Source: Paracoccaceae bacterium (GTDB taxonomy: Bacteria > Pseudomonadota > Alphaproteobacteria > Rhodobacterales > Rhodobacteraceae). Taken from it: a DNA stretch of 64,000 nt. The notes beneath the pieces are model-generated. The model was not told the DNA's origin. It saw only the letters and a list, made by a program, of their open reading frames with translations, and did no database searches. Within the stretch, counting starts at the first letter, position 1; each line of letters starts with the position of its first letter. This document shows, piece by piece, positions 10,345 through 19,352 of the stretch. The stretch spans positions 17,979 to 81,978 of the forward strand of contig JAAEZB010000002.1 in the NCBI GenBank assembly GCA_018223085.1, given 5' to 3'. The translations under genes and the position numbers were made by a program.

Positions 10345-11100
10345 ATGGCCCAGGACGACACACGCTTTGCAATCCCCGGTGACATCGCCACCGCGCTGGC
10401 GCTTCTGACCCGCCTGCCGCTGCGGGCCGAGTTCGCGCGCGGAGCCCGCGCCGCTTGGGCCTATCCCCTCGCCGGGTTGGCCGTCGCCGCGCTCGCTGCC
10501 CTGCCCACCGGCCTCTTCTTATCGCTCGGCCTGCCCCCTCTCCTTGCCGCGCTGGTCTTTGTGGCCACCCAAGTGACCCTGACCGGTGCCATGCACGAAG
10601 ACGGCCTTGCCGATAGCGCCGACGGGCTCTGGGGCGGCTGGGACCGCGCCCGCCGCCTTGAGATCATGAAAGATAGCCATATCGGCAGTTACGGCGTCAT
10701 CGCCCTGATCCTGTCGCTCGCTGCGCGCGTCCTCGCCATCGGCCTTTTGCTCGCAAACCCCGGCTGGCTCTGGCCGCTCCTTGCCGTGTCCATGCTCTCA
10801 CGCGCGACAATGCCCGCCCTGATGGCGGCCCTGCCCCATGCCCGCGACACCGGCCTGAGCCACGCCCAAGGCCGCGCCCCACGCGACACTGCCCTCGCTG
10901 CCGCCGCACTGACCCTCCTCGCTGCCCTGCTCTTCACCGGCCTCTCCGGCCTCGGTCTTGCGCTTCTCGCGGCCCTCACCGCCCTCGCCTGCGCCGCCAT
11001 CGCCAAATCCAAAATCGGCGGCCAGACCGGCGACATCCTCGGTGCCACGCAACAGATCACCGAAATCGCCCTGCTCCTCGCCCTCACCACCCAGCCATAA
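10345..11100 (+). CDS. cobS: Adenosylcobinamide-GDP ribazoletransferase
   Basis: HEDGLADSADGLWGGWDRARRLEIMKDSHIGSYG signature. Confidence 0.95.
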   Translation: MAQDDTRFAIPGDIATALALLTRLPLRAEFARGARAAWAYPLAGLAVAALAALPTGLFLSLGLPPLLAALVFVATQVTLTGAMHEDGLADSADGLWGGWDRARRLEIMKDSHIGSYGVIALILSLAARVLAIGLLLANPGWLWPLLAVSMLSRATMPALMAALPHARDTGLSHAQGRAPRDTALAAAALTLLAALLFTGLSGLGLALLAALTALACAAIAKSKIGGQTGDILGATQQITEIALLLALTTQP

Positions 11101-11135
11101 AAAAACCGCGCCCCAATGGGACGCGGCTTTTCTAA
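11101..11135. terminator. Likely bidirectional terminator between cobS and carD
   Basis: AAAAAACCGCGCCCCAATGGGACGCGGCTTTTCT hairpin in a convergent intergenic gap. Confidence 0.6.
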
Positions 11136-11151
11136 CGGTCTGGCGCTTAAT

Positions 11152-11667
11152 TCAGGCAGCCACCGCGCGCGACGTCAGCACGTCGCCGATCTTCTTGGCC
11201 GCGGCATCCTCGTCACCGCCGCCCACGGCCGACACTTCACGGGTCAGACGCTCAAGCGCGGCTTCATAAAGCTGACGCTCGGAATAGCTCTGCTCGCGCT
11301 GATCGTCCGAACGGTGCAGATCGCGCACCACTTCGGCAATCGCGATAAGATCGCCCGAGTTGATCTTCTGTTCGTATTCCTGGGCCCGACGCGACCACAT
11401 GGCGCGCTTAACTTTGGCCTTACCCTTAAGCGTGGTCATGGCCTGATCGACCACATCGGGCGAGCTGAGGCTACGCATCCCGATCTCGGTCGCCTTGTTC
11501 GTCGGCACACGCAACGTCATCTTGTCCTTTTCGAACGAGATCACAAACAGCTCAAGCTGCATGCCTGCGACTTCCTGCTCCTCGATCGAGATGATCTGCC
11601 CAACGCCATGCGCGGGGTAGACAACATATTCATTCGGGCGGAATTCGGTCTTATTGGTCTTGCTCAT
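11152..11667 (-). CDS. carD: CarD family transcriptional regulator
   Basis: MSKTNKTEFRPNEYVVYPAHGVGQIISIEEQEVAG CarD/RID domain; start trimmed from the 11757 ORF. Confidence 0.92.
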   Translation of the reverse strand: MSKTNKTEFRPNEYVVYPAHGVGQIISIEEQEVAGMQLELFVISFEKDKMTLRVPTNKATEIGMRSLSSPDVVDQAMTTLKGKAKVKRAMWSRRAQEYEQKINSGDLIAIAEVVRDLHRSDDQREQSYSERQLYEAALERLTREVSAVGGGDEDAAAKKIGDVLTSRAVAA

Positions 11668-11754
11668 CTGAGTCCTTCCTGACGCAGGCCCATCCCACCG
11701 CGAAAAAAGATCAGGTCCGGGAAAAGGTTCCCGGCCATCGGCTTCTCTTGGGGA

Positions 11755-11788
11755 CAAAAAGCCATCCTCGTCAGCGGCGGGATGGCTC
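11755..11788 (-). terminator. Rho-independent terminator, minus strand, between fdxA and carD
   Basis: Minus strand AGCCATCC-CGCCGCTGACGA-GGATGGCTTTTTG. Confidence 0.7.
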
Positions 11789-11976
11789 TTGGGCAGTATG
11801 TCTATGTAACAGAGTTATAACATAAAAACCGCATATCTCCAAGCAGGGCCGCTGGAAACGACCTGTTTCAGAGCGATTTTCAGCGCATTCTAAGCAATTT
11901 TTCCGGTCTCGCACAGATCAAAACGCGGCAGATCAATCCGCCACATACCGACTTTCAAGCGCAAACGAATCGGGTC

Positions 11977-12315
11977 TTAGCCGCCTTCGCCCGGCGCTTC
12001 AGAGAAGTATTTATCAAGTTTGCCCTCTTCGCCATCATGCTTTTCGGCATCGGGCATGGGATCTTTCTTAGAGATGATGACCGGCCAGACTTCGGAATAT
12101 TTCCGGTTAAACTCGACCCATTTTTCCATGTCCGGCTCGGTGTCCGGGCGGATCGCATCAGCGGGGCATTCCGGCTCGCACACGCCGCAATCAATGCACT
12201 CGTCGGGATGGATCACAAGGGTGTTCTCGCCTTCATAAAAACAGTCCACGGGGCACACTTCCACGCAGTCGGTATATTTGCAGGCGATGCAGTTGTCGGT
12301 GACGACGTATGTCAT
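11977..12315 (-). CDS. fdxA: Ferredoxin FdxA (4Fe-4S/3Fe-4S)
   Basis: [54 protein letters not shown]. Confidence 0.95.
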   Translation of the reverse strand: MTYVVTDNCIACKYTDCVEVCPVDCFYEGENTLVIHPDECIDCGVCEPECPADAIRPDTEPDMEKWVEFNRKYSEVWPVIISKKDPMPDAEKHDGEEGKLDKYFSEAPGEGG

Positions 12316-12369
12316 ATGTCGAGTCTCATCTACACTTTTCCGATCCCCTAGCTAATCCAAGGGGCCGGA

Positions 12370-12744
12370 TCATTCAAGTTCACCACGACGTTTGAGGTCG
12401 AGTTTGCGCCGATCCCGCTTTGTGGGGCGGCCTTGTCCCTCATATCTAGGTGTCGGCGGAACGTTGTCTTTGACCTCGCTCAAATCGTCATAAAGGCTTT
12501 GCGCTTCCGTCGCGGGTCCCCGGCGCTCCCCGATGGCAACGATTCGCACCACGCGGATCGCCCGCGCCTGCGAAAAGGTCAAAACATCGCCGGGTGCAAT
12601 GGCATGACTTGCCTTGCTGGCCTTGCTCGCGTTGACCCGCACATGCCCGCCGGTCACCATCTTTGCCGCCAGCGTGCGGGTCTTGAAGAACCGCGCATGC
12701 CAGAGCCACTTATCGAGCCGTTGCTTGGGGGAAACTTCGCTCAC
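12370..12744 (-). CDS. RNA-binding S4 domain protein (HslR-like)
   Basis: RLDKWLWHARFFKTRTLAAKMVTGGHVRVN. Confidence 0.88.
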   Translation of the reverse strand: MSEVSPKQRLDKWLWHARFFKTRTLAAKMVTGGHVRVNASKASKASHAIAPGDVLTFSQARAIRVVRIVAIGERRGPATEAQSLYDDLSEVKDNVPPTPRYEGQGRPTKRDRRKLDLKRRGELE

Positions 12745-12787
12745 GCCATAAACCGTTCGGGGCCGGAAAACCCGGCCCCGCTATCTC

Positions 12788-15574
12788 TTATCCCTTGTCC
12801 TTGAGCCCCATCAGAGCGGCTGCAAAGGGGTTGTCGGGATCAATGGCTTTTTCTTTCTTCGGCGGACGGGCCTGATATTGCTTGGCCCCTTGGTCGCGGC
12901 GCGGTGCGCCCTTGCCTTTGGGCTTGCCACGCGGCTTGTCGCCCTTCGGCGCGCCCCGCTCACGGCGCGGACCGCGATTGGCCTGCCGATTGCCGCCCCA
13001 TGTGAAGGTATAGAATACCTCCATCTCCGGGCCTTCCGCCGCTTCCGGTGCAGCATCTGCCTCCGGTGCGGCCTCTGGTGCAACCTCAGCCTCAGGAGCT
13101 GCCTCCTCGGCCTCTTGCGGTGCCGCCTCAGCCGGGGTCTCCGCCTCTGCGGTCTCGGCAGGTGCTTGCGCCGGGGCCTCTGTGGCAACCGCTTTGACCT
13201 TCTCGCGTTCGCCCTTCTCGGCCTTATAGCCAAGCCCCTGCATCAGGTCGGCAAACTGCTCAAGCGTCATACCGCTGATCGAGAGCATGTCGGCCTTGGC
13301 CTCAAATCCCCCACGGCTATCTTCCGCCCGTAGCATATCGGCAAGACGCTCCAGCATATCAATGCGGATCGCCCGTTCACCGGCGGCGCGATACCCCGCC
13401 ATGCTGTGATAGCCCTGCGGCAGACCCTGCCCCGCAGGCACGGTCACAAGACCCGGCGGCGGCGCCTCAGGGAACTCGTCGAGCCCTTGGGCCAGCGACC
13501 ACAGAACCAGGCGCAGGCGCGTCGGCGCGGGCTTGAGAAGAAGCGGCATGAAAATCGTGAACTGACCAAAGCGCACGCCATGTTTGCGCAGCGCGCCACG
13601 TGCCTCCTGGTCAAGTTCCTTGACCTCGGACGCCACTTCGCCGCGCGGGATAATGCCGAGATTCTCGGCCAGACGGAAGGCAAAGCCCCGCGCCAGCCCC
13701 GTCAGCTCTTCATCCTTGGACAAGGTCATAAGCGGCTCGAACAGCGCAGCAACCTTACGGTCGATGAAATGCTGCAAGCGACGCTCGACCTTTTGGGCCA
13801 CTTCGGCACCCGCCTCGTCATCGACGAACACCTTGATACCGGGTTTGAGCACCTCCGCGCCGGGCACAAGTTTGCCCACCGCCTGATCGCCCCACATAAG
13901 ACCACCCTGTTCGGTGAAATCGATTTCCGTATCGGGCGCGTTGTAGAACCGGTCCGCCCGCAGGTGGAACTGCGGCGCCAGCGCCTGCAGGCTCGCCTGC
14001 ATGAGCGTTTTGGCCTCCTGACCGGACGCCTCCTTGTCCGCAACGAAACGGAACCCTTCAAGCCGACCGACGAATTCGCCTTCGACGGTCACCTCACCCT
14101 TATCATTCACTTCGGCCAACAGGGCCTCCTTCTGTTTGAGCCGGCGCAAAAGCACGGATGTGCGCCGGTCCACAAATCTCTGGGTCAGACGCTCGTGCAG
14201 CGCATCCGACAGGCGGTCTTCTACCGCGCGCGTCTCGCCGCGCCAATGGTTTTCGTCGTCAACCCAGCCATTTCGCTGCGCGACATATGTCCACGTGCGA
14301 ATATAAGCCAATCGTTTCGACAGCGTGTCAATGTCGCCTTCGCTCCGGTCAAGCCGTTTGACCTGCCGCGCCATCCAATCGTCGGGTACCCGCCCTTTAT
14401 CGTGCAGATAACCAAACAGCCCCTCAATAAGCGACGCATGTTCCGCATGGCTGATGCCGCGAAAATCCGGCACCCGGCAAATATCCCAAAGGAGGCGCAC
14501 CGACGCCCCGTCGCTTGCCCGCGCCATAACGTCCGCCGATTGCCGCAACGTCCGAAGCGCCATCTGGTCATCCGCCTCGCGCGCCCGCACAAGCCGCTCA
14601 TCCTGCGGCGCGACTTCAAGCGAGGCAAGAAGCGCATCGACCGTCCCAAACTCCAACCGCGCATTACGCCAGTTGAGCTTCTTCAAGGGCGTGAACCGAT
14701 GCTCCATGATCGCCTCGGCCACAGGCTCGTCCAAAGGCGGTGCCTCGCCAGTAACACCGAATGTGCCATGGCTCATCCCCCGCCCCGCGCGCCCGGCAAT
14801 CTGCGCCAGTTCATTTGGCGCAAGCGGCCGCATCCGCCGCCCGTCAAACTTCACCGTCGAGGAAAACGCCACATGGTCAATATCAAGGTTGAGCCCCATC
14901 CCGATGGCATCCGTCGCCACGAGGAAATCCACATCCCCGTTTTGATAAAGCTCGACCTGCGCGTTGCGCGTGCGCGGGCTCAACGCCCCCATGACCACCG
15001 CTGCACCGCCCTTCTGACGGCGTAGGAGTTCGGCAATCGCATAGACATTATCAACCGAGAACCCAACAATCGCCGATCGCGGCTGCATCCGGCTGATCTT
15101 GCGGCTGCCGGAATAGGATAGCGTCGACATCCGCTCGCGCCGCATGAATTCGGCCCCCGGCACCAACTCCGCAATCGCCCCCCGCATCGTGTCCGAGCCA
15201 AGGAAAAGCGTCTCATGCGTGCCCCGCGCCCGTAGCAAACGGTCGGTAAACACATGCCCGCGCTCGGGATCGGCACAAAGCTGAATCTCATCAATCGCAA
15301 GGAAATCCGTGCCCATCGCCTCGGGCATCGCCTCAACGGTGCAGACCCAATATTGCGTGCGCGGCGGCACAATCCGCTCCTCGCCGGTGACAAGCGCAAC
15401 AACCGACGGACCGCGAATGGCAACGATCCGGTCATAGACCTCGCGCGCAAGCAAACGCAGCGGCAACCCAATCACACCGCTGCGATAGCCGAGCATCCGC
15501 TCAATGGCATAATGCGTCTTGCCGGTATTGGTCGGCCCAAGCACCGCCATGATCCGCCGCTCAAGGGCCATCAT
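12788..15574 (-). CDS. SUV3-like helicase-related protein
   Basis: LGPTNTGKTHYAIERMLGYRSGVIGLPLRLLAREVYDR (Walker A), DEIQ motif; Ala/Glu-rich and basic RG-type C-terminal tail. Confidence 0.88.
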   Translation of the reverse strand: MMALERRIMAVLGPTNTGKTHYAIERMLGYRSGVIGLPLRLLAREVYDRIVAIRGPSVVALVTGEERIVPPRTQYWVCTVEAMPEAMGTDFLAIDEIQLCADPERGHVFTDRLLRARGTHETLFLGSDTMRGAIAELVPGAEFMRRERMSTLSYSGSRKISRMQPRSAIVGFSVDNVYAIAELLRRQKGGAAVVMGALSPRTRNAQVELYQNGDVDFLVATDAIGMGLNLDIDHVAFSSTVKFDGRRMRPLAPNELAQIAGRAGRGMSHGTFGVTGEAPPLDEPVAEAIMEHRFTPLKKLNWRNARLEFGTVDALLASLEVAPQDERLVRAREADDQMALRTLRQSADVMARASDGASVRLLWDICRVPDFRGISHAEHASLIEGLFGYLHDKGRVPDDWMARQVKRLDRSEGDIDTLSKRLAYIRTWTYVAQRNGWVDDENHWRGETRAVEDRLSDALHERLTQRFVDRRTSVLLRRLKQKEALLAEVNDKGEVTVEGEFVGRLEGFRFVADKEASGQEAKTLMQASLQALAPQFHLRADRFYNAPDTEIDFTEQGGLMWGDQAVGKLVPGAEVLKPGIKVFVDDEAGAEVAQKVERRLQHFIDRKVAALFEPLMTLSKDEELTGLARGFAFRLAENLGIIPRGEVASEVKELDQEARGALRKHGVRFGQFTIFMPLLLKPAPTRLRLVLWSLAQGLDEFPEAPPPGLVTVPAGQGLPQGYHSMAGYRAAGERAIRIDMLERLADMLRAEDSRGGFEAKADMLSISGMTLEQFADLMQGLGYKAEKGEREKVKAVATEAPAQAPAETAEAETPAEAAPQEAEEAAPEAEVAPEAAPEADAAPEAAEGPEMEVFYTFTWGGNRQANRGPRRERGAPKGDKPRGKPKGKGAPRRDQGAKQYQARPPKKEKAIDPDNPFAAALMGLKDKG

Positions 15575-15589
15575 ACTGTTCCGTTTATT

Positions 15590-16150
15590 CTAGAGCGCCT
15601 GCCCCTTGACCAGAGGCTCGAGTCTGTCGAGCGCCTCTGTAACCTTGGGGTGTGTCGGATGTATAGCCCTGACTAGGGTATAGGCTTCCCAGGCGTCCTC
15701 ATGCTGTTCCAGCATCTCGAAAATCGCCGCCAGCCCGAGCAATGCCCCGTAATGATCCGGGTTAAGCGCCAAGGCCTGCTCAAGATCGCTCACCGCCGGA
15801 CCATATAGCCCAGCCTCGAAATAGGCCGCTGCCCGATTGACCCAGCCTTCGGCAAAGCCCGGCGCATGATCGACAAGCGCGCTCAGATGCTCAATCGCCG
15901 CCTCAACCTCGCCCCGTTCAAGCGCCTGCCGCCCGCGCTTCAAAAGGAAATCCGCGCTCGCCGAACCGGACTTGCTCCACTCAAGCTCGATCTCGCGCTC
16001 GATCTTTGCGGCCTCTGTCGCATCCGCGTCACGTAGCTGTTGCAAAAGCGTTTCAACATCCGCAGCCCGCACAAGCGATGGTTGCAAAAATGTCATTGCG
16101 CCAAAAGTTGCCGCCACGGTAGGTTTGAGAAAGGTTTTCAGGATACCCAT
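15590..16150 (-). CDS. Tetratricopeptide-repeat protein with signal peptide
   Basis: MGILKTFLKPTVAATFGAMTFLQPSLVRAAD; TPR-like repeats; start trimmed. Confidence 0.75.
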   Translation of the reverse strand: MGILKTFLKPTVAATFGAMTFLQPSLVRAADVETLLQQLRDADATEAAKIEREIELEWSKSGSASADFLLKRGRQALERGEVEAAIEHLSALVDHAPGFAEGWVNRAAAYFEAGLYGPAVSDLEQALALNPDHYGALLGLAAIFEMLEQHEDAWEAYTLVRAIHPTHPKVTEALDRLEPLVKGQAL

Positions 16151-16221
16151 AACATTAATGATATTAGCGCGCGGACGCCGAATTTCCAGAGGCGCCGTTC
16201 TGACAAAAAGGATCAATACCC

Positions 16222-16512
16222 ATGAGCGACATCATAACCTCCGCAGTGGCAGCCCTCACCGAGAAACTTGGCGATGGCGGTTTTGACGGCTCGGCCAAAT
16301 TCGTGATCGAAGGCGAAGGCGCCGTAATGATCGATTCGGACGGCGTGCGCGCCGCCGATGACGAGGCCGAAGTGACCCTCACCGCCGACGCCGAAACCTT
16401 CCAGTCGATCCTCGAAGGCGAAACCAACCCGACCGCCGCCTTCATGTCGGGCAAACTCTCTGTCGATGGCGACATGGGTCAGGCAATGCAGCTTGGCACG
16501 GTCCTGAGCTGA
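16222..16512 (+). CDS. SCP2 sterol-binding domain protein
   Basis: VTLTADAETFQSILEGETNPTAAFMSGKLSVDGDMGQAMQLGTVL. Confidence 0.88.
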   Translation: MSDIITSAVAALTEKLGDGGFDGSAKFVIEGEGAVMIDSDGVRAADDEAEVTLTADAETFQSILEGETNPTAAFMSGKLSVDGDMGQAMQLGTVLS

Positions 16513-17456
16513 TGTTTGAAACGCACCCCGCCCCCTTTCATACCGAAGTTGCCGACGGTCCCGCGACCGGCGCCGCGCTCTGGGTGAAAACAACGGACGG
16601 GGTGCGTATTCGCGTGGCCCATTGGAACAAACCCGATGCCAAGGGCACGGTGCTGATGTTCCCGGGCCGCACGGAATATATCGAAAAATATGGCCGCACC
16701 GCGACGGCCTTTGCCGAGCGTGGCTATGCCATGGCCGCCATTGACTGGCGCGGTCAGGGGCTTGCCGACCGGCTCATCGACGACCGCGATGCGGGCTATG
16801 TCGAAGACTTCCCCGATTATCAGCTCGACGTTGCCGCCATGCTGGCCACGCTTGAGGCGCTCGATATGCCCAAACCTTGGTTCCTGCTGGGCCATTCCAT
16901 GGGCGGCTGTATCGGCCTGCGTGCTGTGATGTCCGGCCTGCCGGTCAACGCCGCCGCCTTTAGCGCGCCGATGTGGGGCATTCAGATGTCCTCGGCCATG
17001 CGCCCCGCCGCCTGGGCCCTAAGCTGGACCAGCCGACGCATCGGCGCAGGCGAGCGCCTTGCGCCGGGCACCAAATCCGAAACCTATGTCCTCGCCGAAC
17101 CGTTCGAGGGCAATACCCTGACCCACGATCCCGACATGTATGCCTACATGCAGGAACAGATGCGTCAGGTGCCCGATATGGCCCTTGGCGGCCCAAGCCT
17201 GCATTGGCTGAACGAGGCCCTGTGCGAATTGCGCAGCCTCGCCGCACGCCCCGCCCCCGACATGCCCTGCCTGACTTTCCTCGGCACCGATGAACAAATC
17301 GTCGACACCGACGCGATCAAAACCCGCATGGCCGATTGGCCGGATGGCGAACTGGTGATGATCGACGGCGGCGAACACGAGGTCCTGATGGAACTCCCCG
17401 CAATGCGCGATCAGGTCCATGACGCCTGCGCCGCCTTCTTCGACGCCCACCTCTAA
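16512..17456 (+). CDS. Alpha/beta hydrolase (monoacylglycerol lipase/lysophospholipase-like)
   Basis: GHSMGGCIG nucleophile elbow; TGATG overlap with upstream SCP2 gene. Confidence 0.85.
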   Translation: MFETHPAPFHTEVADGPATGAALWVKTTDGVRIRVAHWNKPDAKGTVLMFPGRTEYIEKYGRTATAFAERGYAMAAIDWRGQGLADRLIDDRDAGYVEDFPDYQLDVAAMLATLEALDMPKPWFLLGHSMGGCIGLRAVMSGLPVNAAAFSAPMWGIQMSSAMRPAAWALSWTSRRIGAGERLAPGTKSETYVLAEPFEGNTLTHDPDMYAYMQEQMRQVPDMALGGPSLHWLNEALCELRSLAARPAPDMPCLTFLGTDEQIVDTDAIKTRMADWPDGELVMIDGGEHEVLMELPAMRDQVHDACAAFFDAHL

Positions 17457-17477
17457 GAGACGGAAAACCGCCCGCCG

Positions 17478-18320
17478 TCACGATCTGTCGCCGGGCCGCC
17501 CCTGATCCATTGCCGCACTGAGGGCCGAACCAGCAAGCGCCTCTTCGGCATAGCTGAACGTGCCAAACGTCTGCACTTCCTCTGCCGCCCGCACCAATGC
17601 CCCAAGTGCCGCCCGTGCGAACGATCCGCCCACACTGATCCGCCGCACTCCCGCCTCGGATAGCTCCGCCACCGAATAACAAGGCCCCTGCAATCCCATC
17701 ACCACATTGACCGGTTTATCGACCGCCGCACAAACCGTGCGGATCGCCTCGATATCCGGCAACCCCGGCGCATAGAGCACATCCGCCCCAGCACGTGAAA
17801 AGGCCTGCAAACGGGCAATCGTGTCATCAAGGTCCGGCCGCTCCCAAAGATAATTCTCCGCCCGCGCCGTAAGAAGAAACGGCAGACCGCGCGCCGCCTC
17901 TGCCGCGGCCTCGATCCGCTCAACCGCCAGCGACATCTCGTAAATCGGATGCGCCGGGTCTCCCGTCGCGTCCTCAATCGACCCGCCCACAAGCCCAACC
18001 TCAGCCGCCAGCCGGATCGTCTCGGCACATGTCTCCGGTGCCGCACCAAACCCGTCTTCAAGGTCTGCACTGACCGGAAGCGCCGTCGCCGCAACAATCT
18101 CGGCGGCATTCTGAAGGATTTCCCCACGGCCCAGCGCCGCAAAAGAATCCCGCTTCCCCTTGGAAAACGCATAGCCCGCGCTCGTGGTCGCCAGCGCCTC
18201 AAACCCCAACCCGGCCAACAACCGCGCCGACCCCGCATCCCACGGGTTCGGCATAACAAAAGCCCCCGCGCCGTGATGCAGGGCTTTTAGACGGTCATAT
18301 TTTGCAATCTGATCGGGCAT
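17478..18320 (-). CDS. Isocitrate lyase/PEP mutase family protein
   Basis: FVMPNPWDAGSARLLAGLGFEALATTSAGYAFSKGKRD; SADLEDGFG; start trimmed to MPDQIAKYDRLK. Confidence 0.85.
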   Translation of the reverse strand: MPDQIAKYDRLKALHHGAGAFVMPNPWDAGSARLLAGLGFEALATTSAGYAFSKGKRDSFAALGRGEILQNAAEIVAATALPVSADLEDGFGAAPETCAETIRLAAEVGLVGGSIEDATGDPAHPIYEMSLAVERIEAAAEAARGLPFLLTARAENYLWERPDLDDTIARLQAFSRAGADVLYAPGLPDIEAIRTVCAAVDKPVNVVMGLQGPCYSVAELSEAGVRRISVGGSFARAALGALVRAAEEVQTFGTFSYAEEALAGSALSAAMDQGRPGDRS

Positions 18321-18392
18321 GGCGGCCTCATAAAGCTGGAACAAGCCCACCATACACAATCAGAACAAATGCGGAACAATTCTTTTCGCCCG

Positions 18393-19223
18393 CTAGGCGT
18401 CGCGCACAACCGGCGTCTTCTGCGTGCCAAGCCCCTCAATGCCAAGCGTCATCACGTCGCCCTCCTTGAGGTAAACCGGCGGCTTCATGCCCATGCCAAC
18501 CCCCGGAGGCGTCCCCGTTGCGATCACGTCGCCCGGTTCAAGCGTCATCATCTGGCTGAGATAGGAAATCACCTCGGCCACGGAAAACACCATCGCCCGC
18601 GAGTTCCCGGTCTGGCGCCGCTCCCCGTTCACATCAAGCCAAAGGTCAAGGTTCTGCGGATCGCCCGCCTCATCCGGCGTGACAAGCCACGGCCCCAAAG
18701 GCCCGAACGTGTCACAGCTCTTACCCTTGGTCCACTGTCCCCCACGCTCAACCTGAAACGCACGCTCGGACACATCATTGGTCACACAATAGCCCGCCAC
18801 ATGGTCAAGCGCCTCGGCCTCACTGACGTATTTCGCCCGCTTGCCGATCACCACGGCCAACTCAACTTCCCAGTCCGATTTCTCCGACCCACGCGGCAAC
18901 GACACCGTGTCATTCGGCCCGCAAATCGCGCTCGTCGCCTTCATGAAAAGGATCGGCTCTTTCGGCAGGTCCATCCCCGCCTCCGCCGCATGGTCCGAGT
19001 AATTCAACCCAATGCACATATACTTGCCCACGCGCCCCACCGGCGCACCAATACGCGGATCACCATCCACAAGCGGCAGGCTCTCGGGATCCACATCCGG
19101 CAGATCGGCCAACACATCGCCCGCCAGATCATCCATCACACCCGATAGATCGCGAATACGGCCCTCGCCGTCCAACACACCGGGCTTTTCCGCCCCCACT
19201 TCACCATAACGCAGGAATTTCAT
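18393..19223 (-). CDS. Fumarylacetoacetate hydrolase family protein
   Basis: CIGLNYSDHAAEAG, WEVELAVVIGKRAK, DVIATGTPPGVGMGMKPP. Confidence 0.92.
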   Translation of the reverse strand: MKFLRYGEVGAEKPGVLDGEGRIRDLSGVMDDLAGDVLADLPDVDPESLPLVDGDPRIGAPVGRVGKYMCIGLNYSDHAAEAGMDLPKEPILFMKATSAICGPNDTVSLPRGSEKSDWEVELAVVIGKRAKYVSEAEALDHVAGYCVTNDVSERAFQVERGGQWTKGKSCDTFGPLGPWLVTPDEAGDPQNLDLWLDVNGERRQTGNSRAMVFSVAEVISYLSQMMTLEPGDVIATGTPPGVGMGMKPPVYLKEGDVMTLGIEGLGTQKTPVVRDA

Positions 19224-19352
19224 TGTCTCTCTCCCCATTCATTCGCCCAAGGATTAGCCCAACCTCTCAAGGATTTGAAGCGGCCCCCTTGCACCTGCCC
19301 GCCCCCTCTGCCTATCTCTTTCCCAACAGCTCAGACAAACCAGAGGCCCCCC

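Noticed and set aside
13406-15025. 539-aa plus-strand ORF inside the SUV3-like helicase
   Set aside because: Arg/His/Pro-rich shadow translation; helicase motifs on the other strand are convincing
18250-18290. Terminator-like hairpin AAAAGCCCCCGCGCC...GGGCTTTT
   Set aside because: Lies inside the 5' coding part of the PEP-mutase-family gene; likely coincidental
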